Positions 47,635-55,450 of a stretch of 64,000 nucleotides of DNA are shown here, one piece after another. How positions within the stretch are numbered: the stretch's first letter is position 1; every line of letters begins with the position of its first letter. Made by a program: the position numbers and the translations under genes. This DNA is from Opacimonas viscosa. GTDB taxonomy: Bacteria; Pseudomonadota; Gammaproteobacteria; Enterobacterales; Alteromonadaceae. The notes under the pieces are model-generated. The model searched no databases. It was not told where the DNA came from and worked only from the letters and a program-made list of their open reading frames with translations. The DNA lies in NCBI RefSeq assembly GCF_024199005.1, contig NZ_JANATA010000003.1, positions 62,001 through 126,000 on the forward strand. Direction: 5' to 3'.

Positions 47635-49653
47635 ATGATTGCAAATATCGGCTTTAGTATAGCTAGTATGGGGTACTTGTTACTCTTGCTGTTACTGTTT
47701 ACTATTCGCAAAAAAACGACGGCAACCTATTTACTCATATGTGCAGTAGTGACCACGATCGTTTGGTCTTTACAATATAATTTGTGGTTATTTCCTAGTC
47801 CTTCTTTAGCACAATACCTATTTTTTGAAACGATTAAACAAATATCTTGGCTGGTATTTCTTTGTGCTGCAATTCACAATCAATTTGGCCGATTTTTAGA
47901 TGTGTTGCGGCAACGATCAACATTAATCGCATTATTTTTCCCACTAATCGCCATGTTGGGGATCTTTATTCCTAGCATACCTATGGATTGGTTGTTTTTA
48001 TTACAAACGATATTAGCACTCGTCATGCTGTTGTATATCGAAGTGCTCATTCGCCAAGCTGGCGAACAACGCTGGGCTTTTAAACCCTTAGTGTTATACC
48101 TTGGGGTCATCAGCGTATTTGATTTCGTTATTTATGCCAATGCGACAATGGTTACTTACTTAGACGTGAATTTCATTGCTGCCAAAGGGTATATTTATGC
48201 TGGGCTCTTACCTTTATTAGTACTGGCTACAAGGCGCATGCAGCATTGGGGGATCAAGATATTTATCTCTAGAGAAATCGTTCTGCATTCGACGTTATTA
48301 ACTGTCGCTGGTTTATATTTATTTGTTATGGCAAGTGCCGGCTATGTCATCCGCTACTTTGGTGGGGATTGGTCAATGACAGTACAAGTTATATTACTGG
48401 TATTATCCTTGGTGTTATTAGGCACATTGATGCTCTCCACTCAGTTTAGAACTAAGATGAAAGTATTCATTACTAAAAACTTTTTCGCTAATCAATTTGA
48501 TTATCGAGAGCAGTGGATTGAATTAACGAATCATTTAGCCGTCGCTGAAAATACCTTAAATGATGTGTACAAAACCGCATTAACCGGTTTAATAAAAGCA
48601 GTCAAATATGATGCAGGATTACTGGTAAAAACCCAAGGGAATGACTTTACAATAGTTGCACAACATCATACATCCAAGCCATCGAGTTTGGAGAAGGATG
48701 TTATCGAACAAAGTATTATTTTTTGTCGAAACAAACCTTGGTTAATTGATTTAAGTGAACTTTTGACTAGGCCTGAAAATTACCACGGTTTGGCACTGAA
48801 TCCTCAAGTGGGCAAATTAACCCCCTACCAATTTATCTTACCTATCTATAAAGAAAATCAGCTTTGGGGCCTGGCAATTCTACAAGCTGATAGTGCGGAA
48901 AAAAGAGAGTTAAACTGGGAGTTGCGCGACTATTTAAACGCTGTACTTGCTCAAGTATCTAATTTTTTATTGCATTATGAAGCAGCAAATGTGGTGGCAG
49001 AAAATGCTCAATTTGCTGCATTTAGTCGTATGTCAGCTTTTGTTGTTCATGACCTAAAGAATGTATTAGCACAGATAGATATGATTTTAGCCAATGCGCA
49101 GCAGCACCGAGATAATCCAGAGTTTGTCGATGATACGTTTGAAACACTTGGGCACACTCAGACGCGAATGCACAAAATGTTGAGTCAATTAACTGAAAAA
49201 CAAATCAGTGCTGAAGATGCTCAACAGTCTGTCCAGTTGTCAACTATACTTAAAAAGTTGATAGAGCAAAAATGCGCAACATTAACCCCGCTCCCCCAAC
49301 TTATCGTGTTGAGCGAAGCTGAGGTTCGTTGTAGTGCAGATAAAATAGAAACGGTTTTTTATCATCTTATCAGTAACGCGCAGCAAGCAACCTCAGCCCA
49401 GGGGAGTGTGCAAGTCACTTTGGAGATAAAAAATACCGACATGCAGGTGGTGTTACAAGATACAGGACATGGGATGTCCCAAGCATTTATTGAAGAACGT
49501 TTATTTAAACCCTTTGATACAACAAAAGGAAATGCTGGAATGGGAATTGGTGCGTATGACGCCAAACAATACATTGCAGAATTAGGCGGTAGTATTAAAG
49601 TAGAAAGTATTGTTGATAAAGGCTCTACTTTTACCATTATTCTGCCGATATAA
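47635..49653 (+). CDS. prsK: PEP-CTERM system histidine kinase PrsK
   Basis: A 672-residue membrane sensor kinase. The first 270 residues hold eight or more hydrophobic segments; a GAF-like region spans about 300-450; the H-box SAFVVHDLKNVLAQ near 475 keeps its phospho-accepting His; and the ATPase domain has FYHLISNAQQAT, DTGHGMS and GAGMGIGAYDAKQYI. The N-terminal multi-TM plus HDLKN arrangement and the adjacent PrsR partner identify the PEP-CTERM/exosortase-associated kinase PrsK. Related systems control extracellular-matrix or floc formation genes through sigma-54. No exosortase is in the window. Confidence 0.88.
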   Translation: MIANIGFSIASMGYLLLLLLLFTIRKKTTATYLLICAVVTTIVWSLQYNLWLFPSPSLAQYLFFETIKQISWLVFLCAAIHNQFGRFLDVLRQRSTLIALFFPLIAMLGIFIPSIPMDWLFLLQTILALVMLLYIEVLIRQAGEQRWAFKPLVLYLGVISVFDFVIYANATMVTYLDVNFIAAKGYIYAGLLPLLVLATRRMQHWGIKIFISREIVLHSTLLTVAGLYLFVMASAGYVIRYFGGDWSMTVQVILLVLSLVLLGTLMLSTQFRTKMKVFITKNFFANQFDYREQWIELTNHLAVAENTLNDVYKTALTGLIKAVKYDAGLLVKTQGNDFTIVAQHHTSKPSSLEKDVIEQSIIFCRNKPWLIDLSELLTRPENYHGLALNPQVGKLTPYQFILPIYKENQLWGLAILQADSAEKRELNWELRDYLNAVLAQVSNFLLHYEAANVVAENAQFAAFSRMSAFVVHDLKNVLAQIDMILANAQQHRDNPEFVDDTFETLGHTQTRMHKMLSQLTEKQISAEDAQQSVQLSTILKKLIEQKCATLTPLPQLIVLSEAEVRCSADKIETVFYHLISNAQQATSAQGSVQVTLEIKNTDMQVVLQDTGHGMSQAFIEERLFKPFDTTKGNAGMGIGAYDAKQYIAELGGSIKVESIVDKGSTFTIILPI

Positions 49654-49683
49654 AGTTATTGCACGATTATTCAAGGAAGAAAT

Positions 49684-51042
49684 ATGAGCAAAGTTCTCGT
49701 GGTAGATGACGATTTGGGGATCCAGAAACAGTTAAAATGGTGTTTAACTGATTTTGATGTTGTGTATGCCGACGACCGCGCATCTGCGATCAACCAACTG
49801 AGACGTTTCGAGCCCGCTGTGGTAACGCTGGATTTAGGTTTGCCACCTGACCCGACTAATGCCTCAGAAGGACTCAAGACACTTGAGGAAATCTTAGCAT
49901 TATCACCACATACCAAAGTCATTGTAGTGACGGGTAATAATGATAAAGAAAATGCCTTGCAAGCTATAGATCTGGGTGCATACGACTTTTACCAAAAACC
50001 GATCGACTCTGACACTATGAAGATCCTGGTGTCTAGGGCCTTGCATGTATCGAGTTTAGAATCTGAAAACCGTAAGTTGTTACAAGCTCGGCCGGCCATG
50101 GGACGAATAGTCGGCACGTCTGAATCTATACAAGCTGTCAGTCGTCGCGCTGAAAAAATTGCTAAAACAGATATTTCTACGTTATTGCTGGGCGAAAGTG
50201 GCACGGGAAAAGAGGTTTTTGCGCGTTCAATCCATGAAGCATCACCTAGAGCAGATAAAGCATTTGTTGCGATAAACTGTGCCTCGATCCCAGAAAACTT
50301 ATTAGAAAGTGAGTTGTTCGGCTATGAAAAAGGGGCATTTACAGGGGCGAATAAAACCACTTTAGGTAAGATTGAAACGGCTCAAGGCGGTACATTGTTC
50401 CTCGATGAGATCGGTGATATGCCAATCGGTTTACAGGCCAAAATGTTACGTTTTCTGCAAGAACGAGTGATTGAACGGGTCGGTGGACGCAGTGAAATTC
50501 CAGTTGATATTCGAGTTGTGTGTGCAACGCATAGAAACCTACAAACAATGGTCGCTGAAGAGACATTTCGTGAAGATTTATTTTATCGTGTAGGTGAGAT
50601 GGTCATAGAAATACCACCATTGAAAGAACGTGATAAAGATGTCGTGTTGTTAGCAAAAACATTTTTAGCACAGTATGCAGAAGACTTTAATAGCAAGGTT
50701 AAAGGCTTTAGTGATAACGCGATTCAAGCGATGCTAGAACATCATTGGCCTGGCAATATTCGTGAACTACAGAATAAACTGAAGTCTGCGGTTATTTTGG
50801 CAGAAGGAACAATGATTCAAGCGTCAGATTTGTCTTTACGCGTATCGGGTGAAACAGCAGAGCAAGAAGTATTTAATTTACGAAGCGTTAGAGAAGAAGC
50901 TGAGTCTCGGGCAATCCGTCGAGCATATAACCAAGTGGACGGAAATATTTCAAAAACAGCAGAGTTACTCGGTGTTACACGTCCTACTTTGTACTCTTTG
51001 ATTGATAAATATTCATTAGAGGATTTAAAAACAAGCGCATAA
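49684..51042 (+). CDS. prsR: PEP-CTERM system sigma-54 response regulator PrsR
   Basis: A 452-residue NtrC-type activator. The receiver domain (1-115) has KVLVVDDDLGIQKQLKW and the phospho-accepting Asp in VTLDLGLPPDP; the AAA+ domain has Walker A LLGESGTGKE, the sigma-54-contacting YEKGAFTGA loop and Walker B GGTLFLDEIGD; a Fis-type helix-turn-helix closes the protein (GNISKTAELLGVTRPTLYSLI, shown in part). The receiver sequence is the characteristic PrsR type. It starts 30 bases after prsK. Targets would carry -24/-12 promoters; I found none in the window. Confidence 0.9.
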   Translation: MSKVLVVDDDLGIQKQLKWCLTDFDVVYADDRASAINQLRRFEPAVVTLDLGLPPDPTNASEGLKTLEEILALSPHTKVIVVTGNNDKENALQAIDLGAYDFYQKPIDSDTMKILVSRALHVSSLESENRKLLQARPAMGRIVGTSESIQAVSRRAEKIAKTDISTLLLGESGTGKEVFARSIHEASPRADKAFVAINCASIPENLLESELFGYEKGAFTGANKTTLGKIETAQGGTLFLDEIGDMPIGLQAKMLRFLQERVIERVGGRSEIPVDIRVVCATHRNLQTMVAEETFREDLFYRVGEMVIEIPPLKERDKDVVLLAKTFLAQYAEDFNSKVKGFSDNAIQAMLEHHWPGNIRELQNKLKSAVILAEGTMIQASDLSLRVSGETAEQEVFNLRSVREEAESRAIRRAYNQVDGNISKTAELLGVTRPTLYSLIDKYSLEDLKTSA

Positions 51043-51082
51043 GCAGTATGCTTCAAGAATAATATTGTGTTGTGAGGACAGC

Positions 51083-52219
51083 ATGCACCGTTTCTTGAAG
51101 CATATACAAAAAATGATTTTATTCGTCAGTGTGTTGGGGTGTTTTGTGACCCAGGCAGACACTGTCGCGTTAAACAATCTAGAAGCAGTTTACGCAGATT
51201 CGTTGACATTGACCGAATGTGAGCAAAACGAGGCTGCTTTTTCTACGCTAAACATCTCAAACTTAGTTCCCACTCTTACGTCAAACAACGCAAGTATTAC
51301 AGCACCTTCCTTGATCCGTTATTGCGCAACACAATTACGCAATCCAGGTAATGCTCCCTTTGTGTTGTATCATGGGCATTCGACTCGTGGGGTAGTGGTT
51401 TTGTTTCACGGCTTGAGTGATTCCCCCTTTTATATGGAGTCGATTGCACAAGCTGCTTTCACAGCTGGCTACAATGTCGTAGTCGGTTTACTTCCCGGAC
51501 ATGGTTTGCGAGAAAATGCGTTGGCCGTATTACATGATGCAAATTTGAAAAGTATTTGGCGTCAACATGTCGCACAAGTCATCCACGCTGCAAAACCACT
51601 GGGGCAGGACTTGATTTTGGGTGGTTTCTCAACTGGAGGCGCATTAGTGACAGACTATGCGTTACAAAATAGTTCTGAGGTGACGGGGGTGGCTTTATTC
51701 TCTGGGGCCTTACGTTTACCACCTAATGCTGAGGCATTGACCAAGTTTCCTTTCGCTAAATACATTGCGCAGTGGACTGAGTTATCTTACCAAACCTCAG
51801 GGGCTAATCCCTTTAAGTATCCCAGTGTATCGAGTTATGCAGCTGGTGAATTGATGGCTATCATTCGCGATATTCGACGTGTACTATCCAACAATCAGTC
51901 GCTTGATTTACCAATTTTTGTGGCACACTCCGAACATGATTGGGTGACGCCAATCGGTGGTGTAGAGGAATTAACTGCGAATGTGAATGGCGAACATACT
52001 TTCTTTAGGATCGCGAAATCTTTGGCAGTGTGTCATGACGCACTGCCTATGAGTAGTGCTCAAATCCAACTCATTCCTCAGCCAGAGAAATTAACAACGG
52101 ATAGTTGCAGTCAGAAAAAAGCAAATCCGGTGCATGCCAAGATGCTAGGGATGTTTGAATTTTTCTTAGTAAATCAATCTAGTACGTTTAACAATAACAA
52201 TAACAATAATAATAATTAG
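51083..52219 (+). CDS. Exported alpha/beta hydrolase with asparagine-rich tail
   Basis: A 378-residue protein from the ATG at 51083, which has a GAGG site five bases upstream. A signal peptide (FVSVLGCFVTQA) begins the protein; the Cys could make it a lipoprotein, but the lipobox is poor. The hydrolase core has VVLFHGLSDSPFYM, the nucleophile elbow LGGFSTGGAL with the candidate Ser, an Asp-containing HSEHDWVTP strand, and a later HDALPM. The substrate is unknown; an esterase or lysophospholipase-like role is plausible. The last nine residues before the stop are all Asn. It is 40 bases after prsR and 12 bases before the next gene, so it likely belongs to the prs operon. Confidence 0.8.
   Translation: MHRFLKHIQKMILFVSVLGCFVTQADTVALNNLEAVYADSLTLTECEQNEAAFSTLNISNLVPTLTSNNASITAPSLIRYCATQLRNPGNAPFVLYHGHSTRGVVVLFHGLSDSPFYMESIAQAAFTAGYNVVVGLLPGHGLRENALAVLHDANLKSIWRQHVAQVIHAAKPLGQDLILGGFSTGGALVTDYALQNSSEVTGVALFSGALRLPPNAEALTKFPFAKYIAQWTELSYQTSGANPFKYPSVSSYAAGELMAIIRDIRRVLSNNQSLDLPIFVAHSEHDWVTPIGGVEELTANVNGEHTFFRIAKSLAVCHDALPMSSAQIQLIPQPEKLTTDSCSQKKANPVHAKMLGMFEFFLVNQSSTFNNNNNNNNN
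52190..52216 (+). repeat. AAY trinucleotide repeat (nine Asn codons)
   Basis: AAC and AAT alternate three times and end in three further AAT codons, 27 bases in all, directly before the TAG of the hydrolase gene. Length variation by slippage would change only the tail length. Confidence 0.9.
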
Positions 52220-52231
52220 TAGGAGTTGGCT

Positions 52232-52501
52232 ATGCGTGGTTTTTTTTGGATATTAATCGCTGTTTATATTTTCTTGTATTTCTATGCAGTGTATTTGTAT
52301 GAAGAGTTTAGTGTTTGGTTGATTATCGCGCTATTAGTGGCTATCGCGATCAGTTATTGGGTGCACAAGAATAAAGGGGCGTTAACTAAACAAGTCCATC
52401 ATGTTGAAGTAGATACCCAACCCTTATCCTTATGGCAGTCACCCTTTCCTTACCTATTAATAGGCCTTGGTGCATTTTTGTTATGGTTTGTATTGTTGTG
52501 A
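52232..52501 (+). CDS. Small integral membrane protein (three helices)
   Basis: An 89-residue protein from the ATG at 52232, with AGGAG six bases upstream. Hydrophobic segments lie at about 4-20 (FFWILIAVYIFLYFYA), 26-43 (VWLIIALLVAIAISYWV) and 70-89 (PYLLIGLGAFLLWFVLL), joined by a basic loop (HKNKGALTK). No family is recognised. Its tight spacing to the hydrolase gene suggests joint function or at least joint expression with prsKR. Confidence 0.7.
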   Translation: MRGFFWILIAVYIFLYFYAVYLYEEFSVWLIIALLVAIAISYWVHKNKGALTKQVHHVEVDTQPLSLWQSPFPYLLIGLGAFLLWFVLL

Positions 52502-52613
52502 AGCGTGATTAAATTTCACTGTTTTGTATGCTTTTTAAGCATTGCATTCAGAAAGATATTCCCTAAATACAGAAAATATCACAACTTTTTAACAAGTTAA
52601 TTTATCAGATGAC

Positions 52614-52641
52614 TTGAATACGGATTCTTAGTTACTATATA
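52614..52641 (+). promoter_or_regulatory. Candidate sigma-70 promoter for the SapC-family gene
   Basis: TTGAAT (52614-52619) and TATATA (52636-52641) are separated by 16 bases and lie 34 bases before the ATG. A TTAAC..GTTAA palindrome is just upstream at 52590-52600. Confidence 0.45.
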
Positions 52642-52674
52642 GATAGTTTATAATTACAAAAATTAGAGAGCAAC

Positions 52675-53454
52675 ATGGCTATTAATTATGTGCCTTTAGA
52701 TAAGGCAGTTCACAAAGATCTTAAACTTTCCACAAAACCAGATTATTCTTTTACCGAAAGTACTCATATCGCAGCGGCAAGCATTCGCGAATATCCACAA
52801 CTAGCGACGGCTATGCCAATTGTTTTCATCAAGGATGAAAGTACCGGCAATCACCACTCTGTTGCTATGTTAGGTGTTGAGCAACAGAAAAATTTATATA
52901 TGAATGATGGTAAATGGCAAGCGCCACAAGTGCCAATGAACATTCAGCGTTACCCTTTTGATATCCGCCCAGACGGTGACAAGCTAGGTTTGTACATCGA
53001 CGAGAATAGTGATTTATTAGGATCAGAAGGCACTAGTTTATTCACTGAAGACGGTGAAGCATCGGAATTATTGCAAAACCGCCTACAATTTATGGATTTA
53101 CTGGCTAACAGTGAGCGTCTAACAGCTGAATTCATTAAGAAGGTTGTCGAGTTAGAATTGTTGACTGAAATTGAAATCCGTTATGTGACTGTAAATAACG
53201 AGCGTCGCACAATCACTGGTATGCTTAGCATTGATGAGCCTAAGCTACTTGATTTAGCTGATGAAGAAGTTGTCGCATTACACAAAAAAGGTTTCTTAGG
53301 TGCACTGTATGCCATCATGATGTCTTTGGGCCAGCTTAATCGTTTAGTTGAGTTATCCAATAACACTGAAAGTCCAATTCGTTCGTTACAAATTGTGAAC
53401 TTAGCTCAAGAAGCAGCAGCGAAAGCAAAAGCGGAAACAGAAGCTGCGCAATAA
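52675..53454 (+). CDS. SapC family protein
   Basis: A 259-residue cytoplasmic-looking protein with YVPLDKAVHKDLKL at the start, PIVFIKDESTGNHHSVAMLG, and IQRYPFDIRPDG; these match the SapC family (named after a Campylobacter S-layer gene cluster). In marine Alteromonadales such genes usually lie in polysaccharide or tryptophan-halogenase/TonB-receptor loci; their biochemical role is unknown. Here it stands alone with its own promoter and terminator. The C-terminus is a charged alanine-rich helix (AAAKAKAETEAAQ). Confidence 0.8.
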   Translation: MAINYVPLDKAVHKDLKLSTKPDYSFTESTHIAAASIREYPQLATAMPIVFIKDESTGNHHSVAMLGVEQQKNLYMNDGKWQAPQVPMNIQRYPFDIRPDGDKLGLYIDENSDLLGSEGTSLFTEDGEASELLQNRLQFMDLLANSERLTAEFIKKVVELELLTEIEIRYVTVNNERRTITGMLSIDEPKLLDLADEEVVALHKKGFLGALYAIMMSLGQLNRLVELSNNTESPIRSLQIVNLAQEAAAKAKAETEAAQ

Positions 53455-53477
53455 TCTCCTTGGGATATCAGCCAAAT

Positions 53478-53506
53478 AAAGCCTCGCATTAGCGGGGTTT
53501 TTTTTG
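53478..53506 (+). terminator. Terminator after the SapC-family gene
   Basis: CCTCGC (53482-53487) pairs with GCGGGG (53492-53497), one G-T pair, loop ATTA, flanked by AAA on the left and a run of eight Ts on the right. Confidence 0.85.
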
Positions 53507-53634
53507 GCTTAAAATTAATAAATCGAATGGAATCAATACCTTTAATTTTACTGTATAAAAAAACACCATACCATTGTCTGTTTTTACTTACATTTGACTT
53601 GACCAAACCAAAAATTGACCATAAACTGCAAATA

Positions 53635-53660
53635 AGTGGGTAAAAGTGGCACAAAGTGGA
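53635..53660 (+). promoter_or_regulatory. MraZ operator: three GTGG repeats at 10-bp spacing
   Basis: AGTGGG, AGTGGC and AGTGGA begin at 53635, 53645 and 53655. Direct TGGG-like repeats spaced exactly one helical turn are the known MraZ-binding arrangement upstream of mraZ in many bacteria, here about 90 bases before the mraZ ATG. They mark the dcw promoter region and imply MraZ autorepression. Confidence 0.8.
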
Positions 53661-53751
53661 TCAAATAAGTTAGTTCACGTTTAAAAATCTTATTTTCACA
53701 ATGCCACCCTTACAAAATTCAATGAGATAATAACAATAAAAGGTCTGGGGC

Positions 53752-54210
53752 ATGTTCCGCGGTGCTAATGCAATTAATCTAGATAGTAAAGGCAGGGTGG
53801 CGATACCGACAAAGTATCGACAATCTTTGCTAGATGATTGTCAGGGGCAGCTGGTTTGCACGATCGATACTAAACAAAGTTGTTTGCTACTTTATCCACT
53901 TCACGAATGGGAAGAAATTGAACTAAAACTTGCCAGACTCTCCACTATGAATACCGCTGAGCGTCGGATTATTCGTCTTACCTTGGGCTACGCTTCTGAA
54001 GGTGATATGGATAAAAGCGGACGTTTCTTACTCCCCCCCCCACTGAGACAACATGCCAAGCTAGATAAGCAAATTATGCTAGTTGGGCAGTTAAACAAAT
54101 TTGAAATTTGGGATGCTGACATTTGGCAGAAACAAATTGAAGAAGACATCCAGACTGAACAACTGGGTGGTTTTGAGTTGACTGAACGATTACAGGACTT
54201 TTCCTTATGA
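53752..54210 (+). CDS. mraZ: Transcriptional regulator MraZ
   Basis: A 152-residue AbrB-like DNA-binding protein that represses its own dcw operon. Two half-domains carry the duplicated DxxxR motif: [15 protein letters not shown] and [14 protein letters not shown]. The second is encoded by a run of nine Cs (54033-54041), a slippage-prone tract. A weak AGGTCTGGGG site precedes the ATG. It overlaps rsmH by four bases (ATGA). First gene of the cluster. Confidence 0.96.
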   Translation: MFRGANAINLDSKGRVAIPTKYRQSLLDDCQGQLVCTIDTKQSCLLLYPLHEWEEIELKLARLSTMNTAERRIIRLTLGYASEGDMDKSGRFLLPPPLRQHAKLDKQIMLVGQLNKFEIWDADIWQKQIEEDIQTEQLGGFELTERLQDFSL

Positions 54211-55139
54211 TGGACCCGGCGCATTATTCAGTGTTACTCAAAGAGTCGCTAGCAGGATTAGCGATTAAACCTGATGGTATTTATGTCGATGCGACTTTTG
54301 GTCGTGGCGGTCATTCGAGTGCTATTTTGGCTGAGTTAGGTCCACAGGGTCGTTTATTTGCCTTTGACCGTGATCCTCAAGCAATTGTTGCTGCCGAGAA
54401 GTTTGCCGGTGATACTCGATTTAGAATCTTTCATGCTGCTTTTGCTGATATGCAGTCATGCCTTGCAGAAGCTTTAGATATTCATCACGTTGATGGTGTA
54501 TTGATGGATTTAGGTGTGTCATCTCCGCAGTTAGACCAAGCTGAGCGTGGGTTTAGTTTTCTCCGTGATGGCCCACTCGATATGCGTATGGATACTACTA
54601 AAGGGCAAAGTGCAGCCCAATGGTTAACGTATGCTGACGAACAAGATATTGCACAGGTTATAAAGGAATTTGGCGAAGAAAAATTCGGCAAGCGCATCGC
54701 GCACGCGATTGCGAACACGCGCAAAGAGACGCCCCTTACGAGTACGTTGCAATTAGCACAAATTATCAGTGATGCCATGCCTGTTAAAGACAAGCACAAA
54801 CATCCTGCGACACGTGCATTTCAAGGGATCCGAATTTATATAAATAGTGAGTTAGATCAGTTAAGAGATGGTCTGAAGGCGGCTACGGCCATGCTTAAGC
54901 CGGCAGGACGTTTGTCGATCATTAGTTTTCATTCTTTGGAAGACCGTTTGGTAAAACGTTTTATGAAGGACCAAGCAAAAGGCAAATCGGCACCGCGTAA
55001 TATGCCAATTACCCAAGCCGAAATTGATGCAGATAAGGTGCTAAAAATAGTCGGAAAAGCGCACAAAGCGAGTGAATCTGAGTTGCAAGAAAATATTCGT
55101 TCGCGCAGTGCAGTGTTGCGGGTGGCAGAAAAATTATGA
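54207..55139 (+). CDS. rsmH: 16S rRNA m4C1402 methyltransferase RsmH
   Basis: A 310-residue class I SAM methyltransferase (MraW). [13 protein letters not shown] opens it, followed by [15 protein letters not shown] (SAM motif), [25 protein letters not shown] and the C-terminal [18 protein letters not shown]. It methylates C1402 of 16S rRNA. The ATG overlaps mraZ by ATGA; its stop overlaps the ftsL start. Confidence 0.97.
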   Translation: MMDPAHYSVLLKESLAGLAIKPDGIYVDATFGRGGHSSAILAELGPQGRLFAFDRDPQAIVAAEKFAGDTRFRIFHAAFADMQSCLAEALDIHHVDGVLMDLGVSSPQLDQAERGFSFLRDGPLDMRMDTTKGQSAAQWLTYADEQDIAQVIKEFGEEKFGKRIAHAIANTRKETPLTSTLQLAQIISDAMPVKDKHKHPATRAFQGIRIYINSELDQLRDGLKAATAMLKPAGRLSIISFHSLEDRLVKRFMKDQAKGKSAPRNMPITQAEIDADKVLKIVGKAHKASESELQENIRSRSAVLRVAEKL

Positions 55140-55450
55140 TGCAGACAGATAACCAACTCGTCAATATTTTGCTAAAGGATCTAGCCCGCAACTTCATGCG
55201 GGTTTTGTTGTTTATAGCGGTTATTGTGACAGCCTTTGGTGTCATTCTCTCGGTCCATGAAAATCGTCAGCTATCTATAAAATTAGAAGAGTTAATGCAA
55301 GAACAGGATGAGCTTGATGTCGAATGGCGGCACTTGGTGCTAGAACAAAGCGCATTGACTGAACACAACCGTATCGAAACTATGGTCCAGCAAAAGCTCA
55401 ATATGCGTCGCCCTACCACCACAGAAGAAATCGTAGTGGTGATTGAATGA
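55136..55450 (+). CDS. ftsL: Cell division protein FtsL
   Basis: A 104-residue bitopic membrane protein: short cytoplasmic N-terminus, one membrane helix at about 20-42 ([18 protein letters not shown]), then a periplasmic leucine-rich coiled coil ([17 protein letters not shown]) that pairs with FtsB to recruit FtsQ partners. Length and position between rsmH and ftsI identify it. It overlaps rsmH (ATGA) and ftsI (ATGA). Confidence 0.94.
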   Translation: MMQTDNQLVNILLKDLARNFMRVLLFIAVIVTAFGVILSVHENRQLSIKLEELMQEQDELDVEWRHLVLEQSALTEHNRIETMVQQKLNMRRPTTTEEIVVVIE

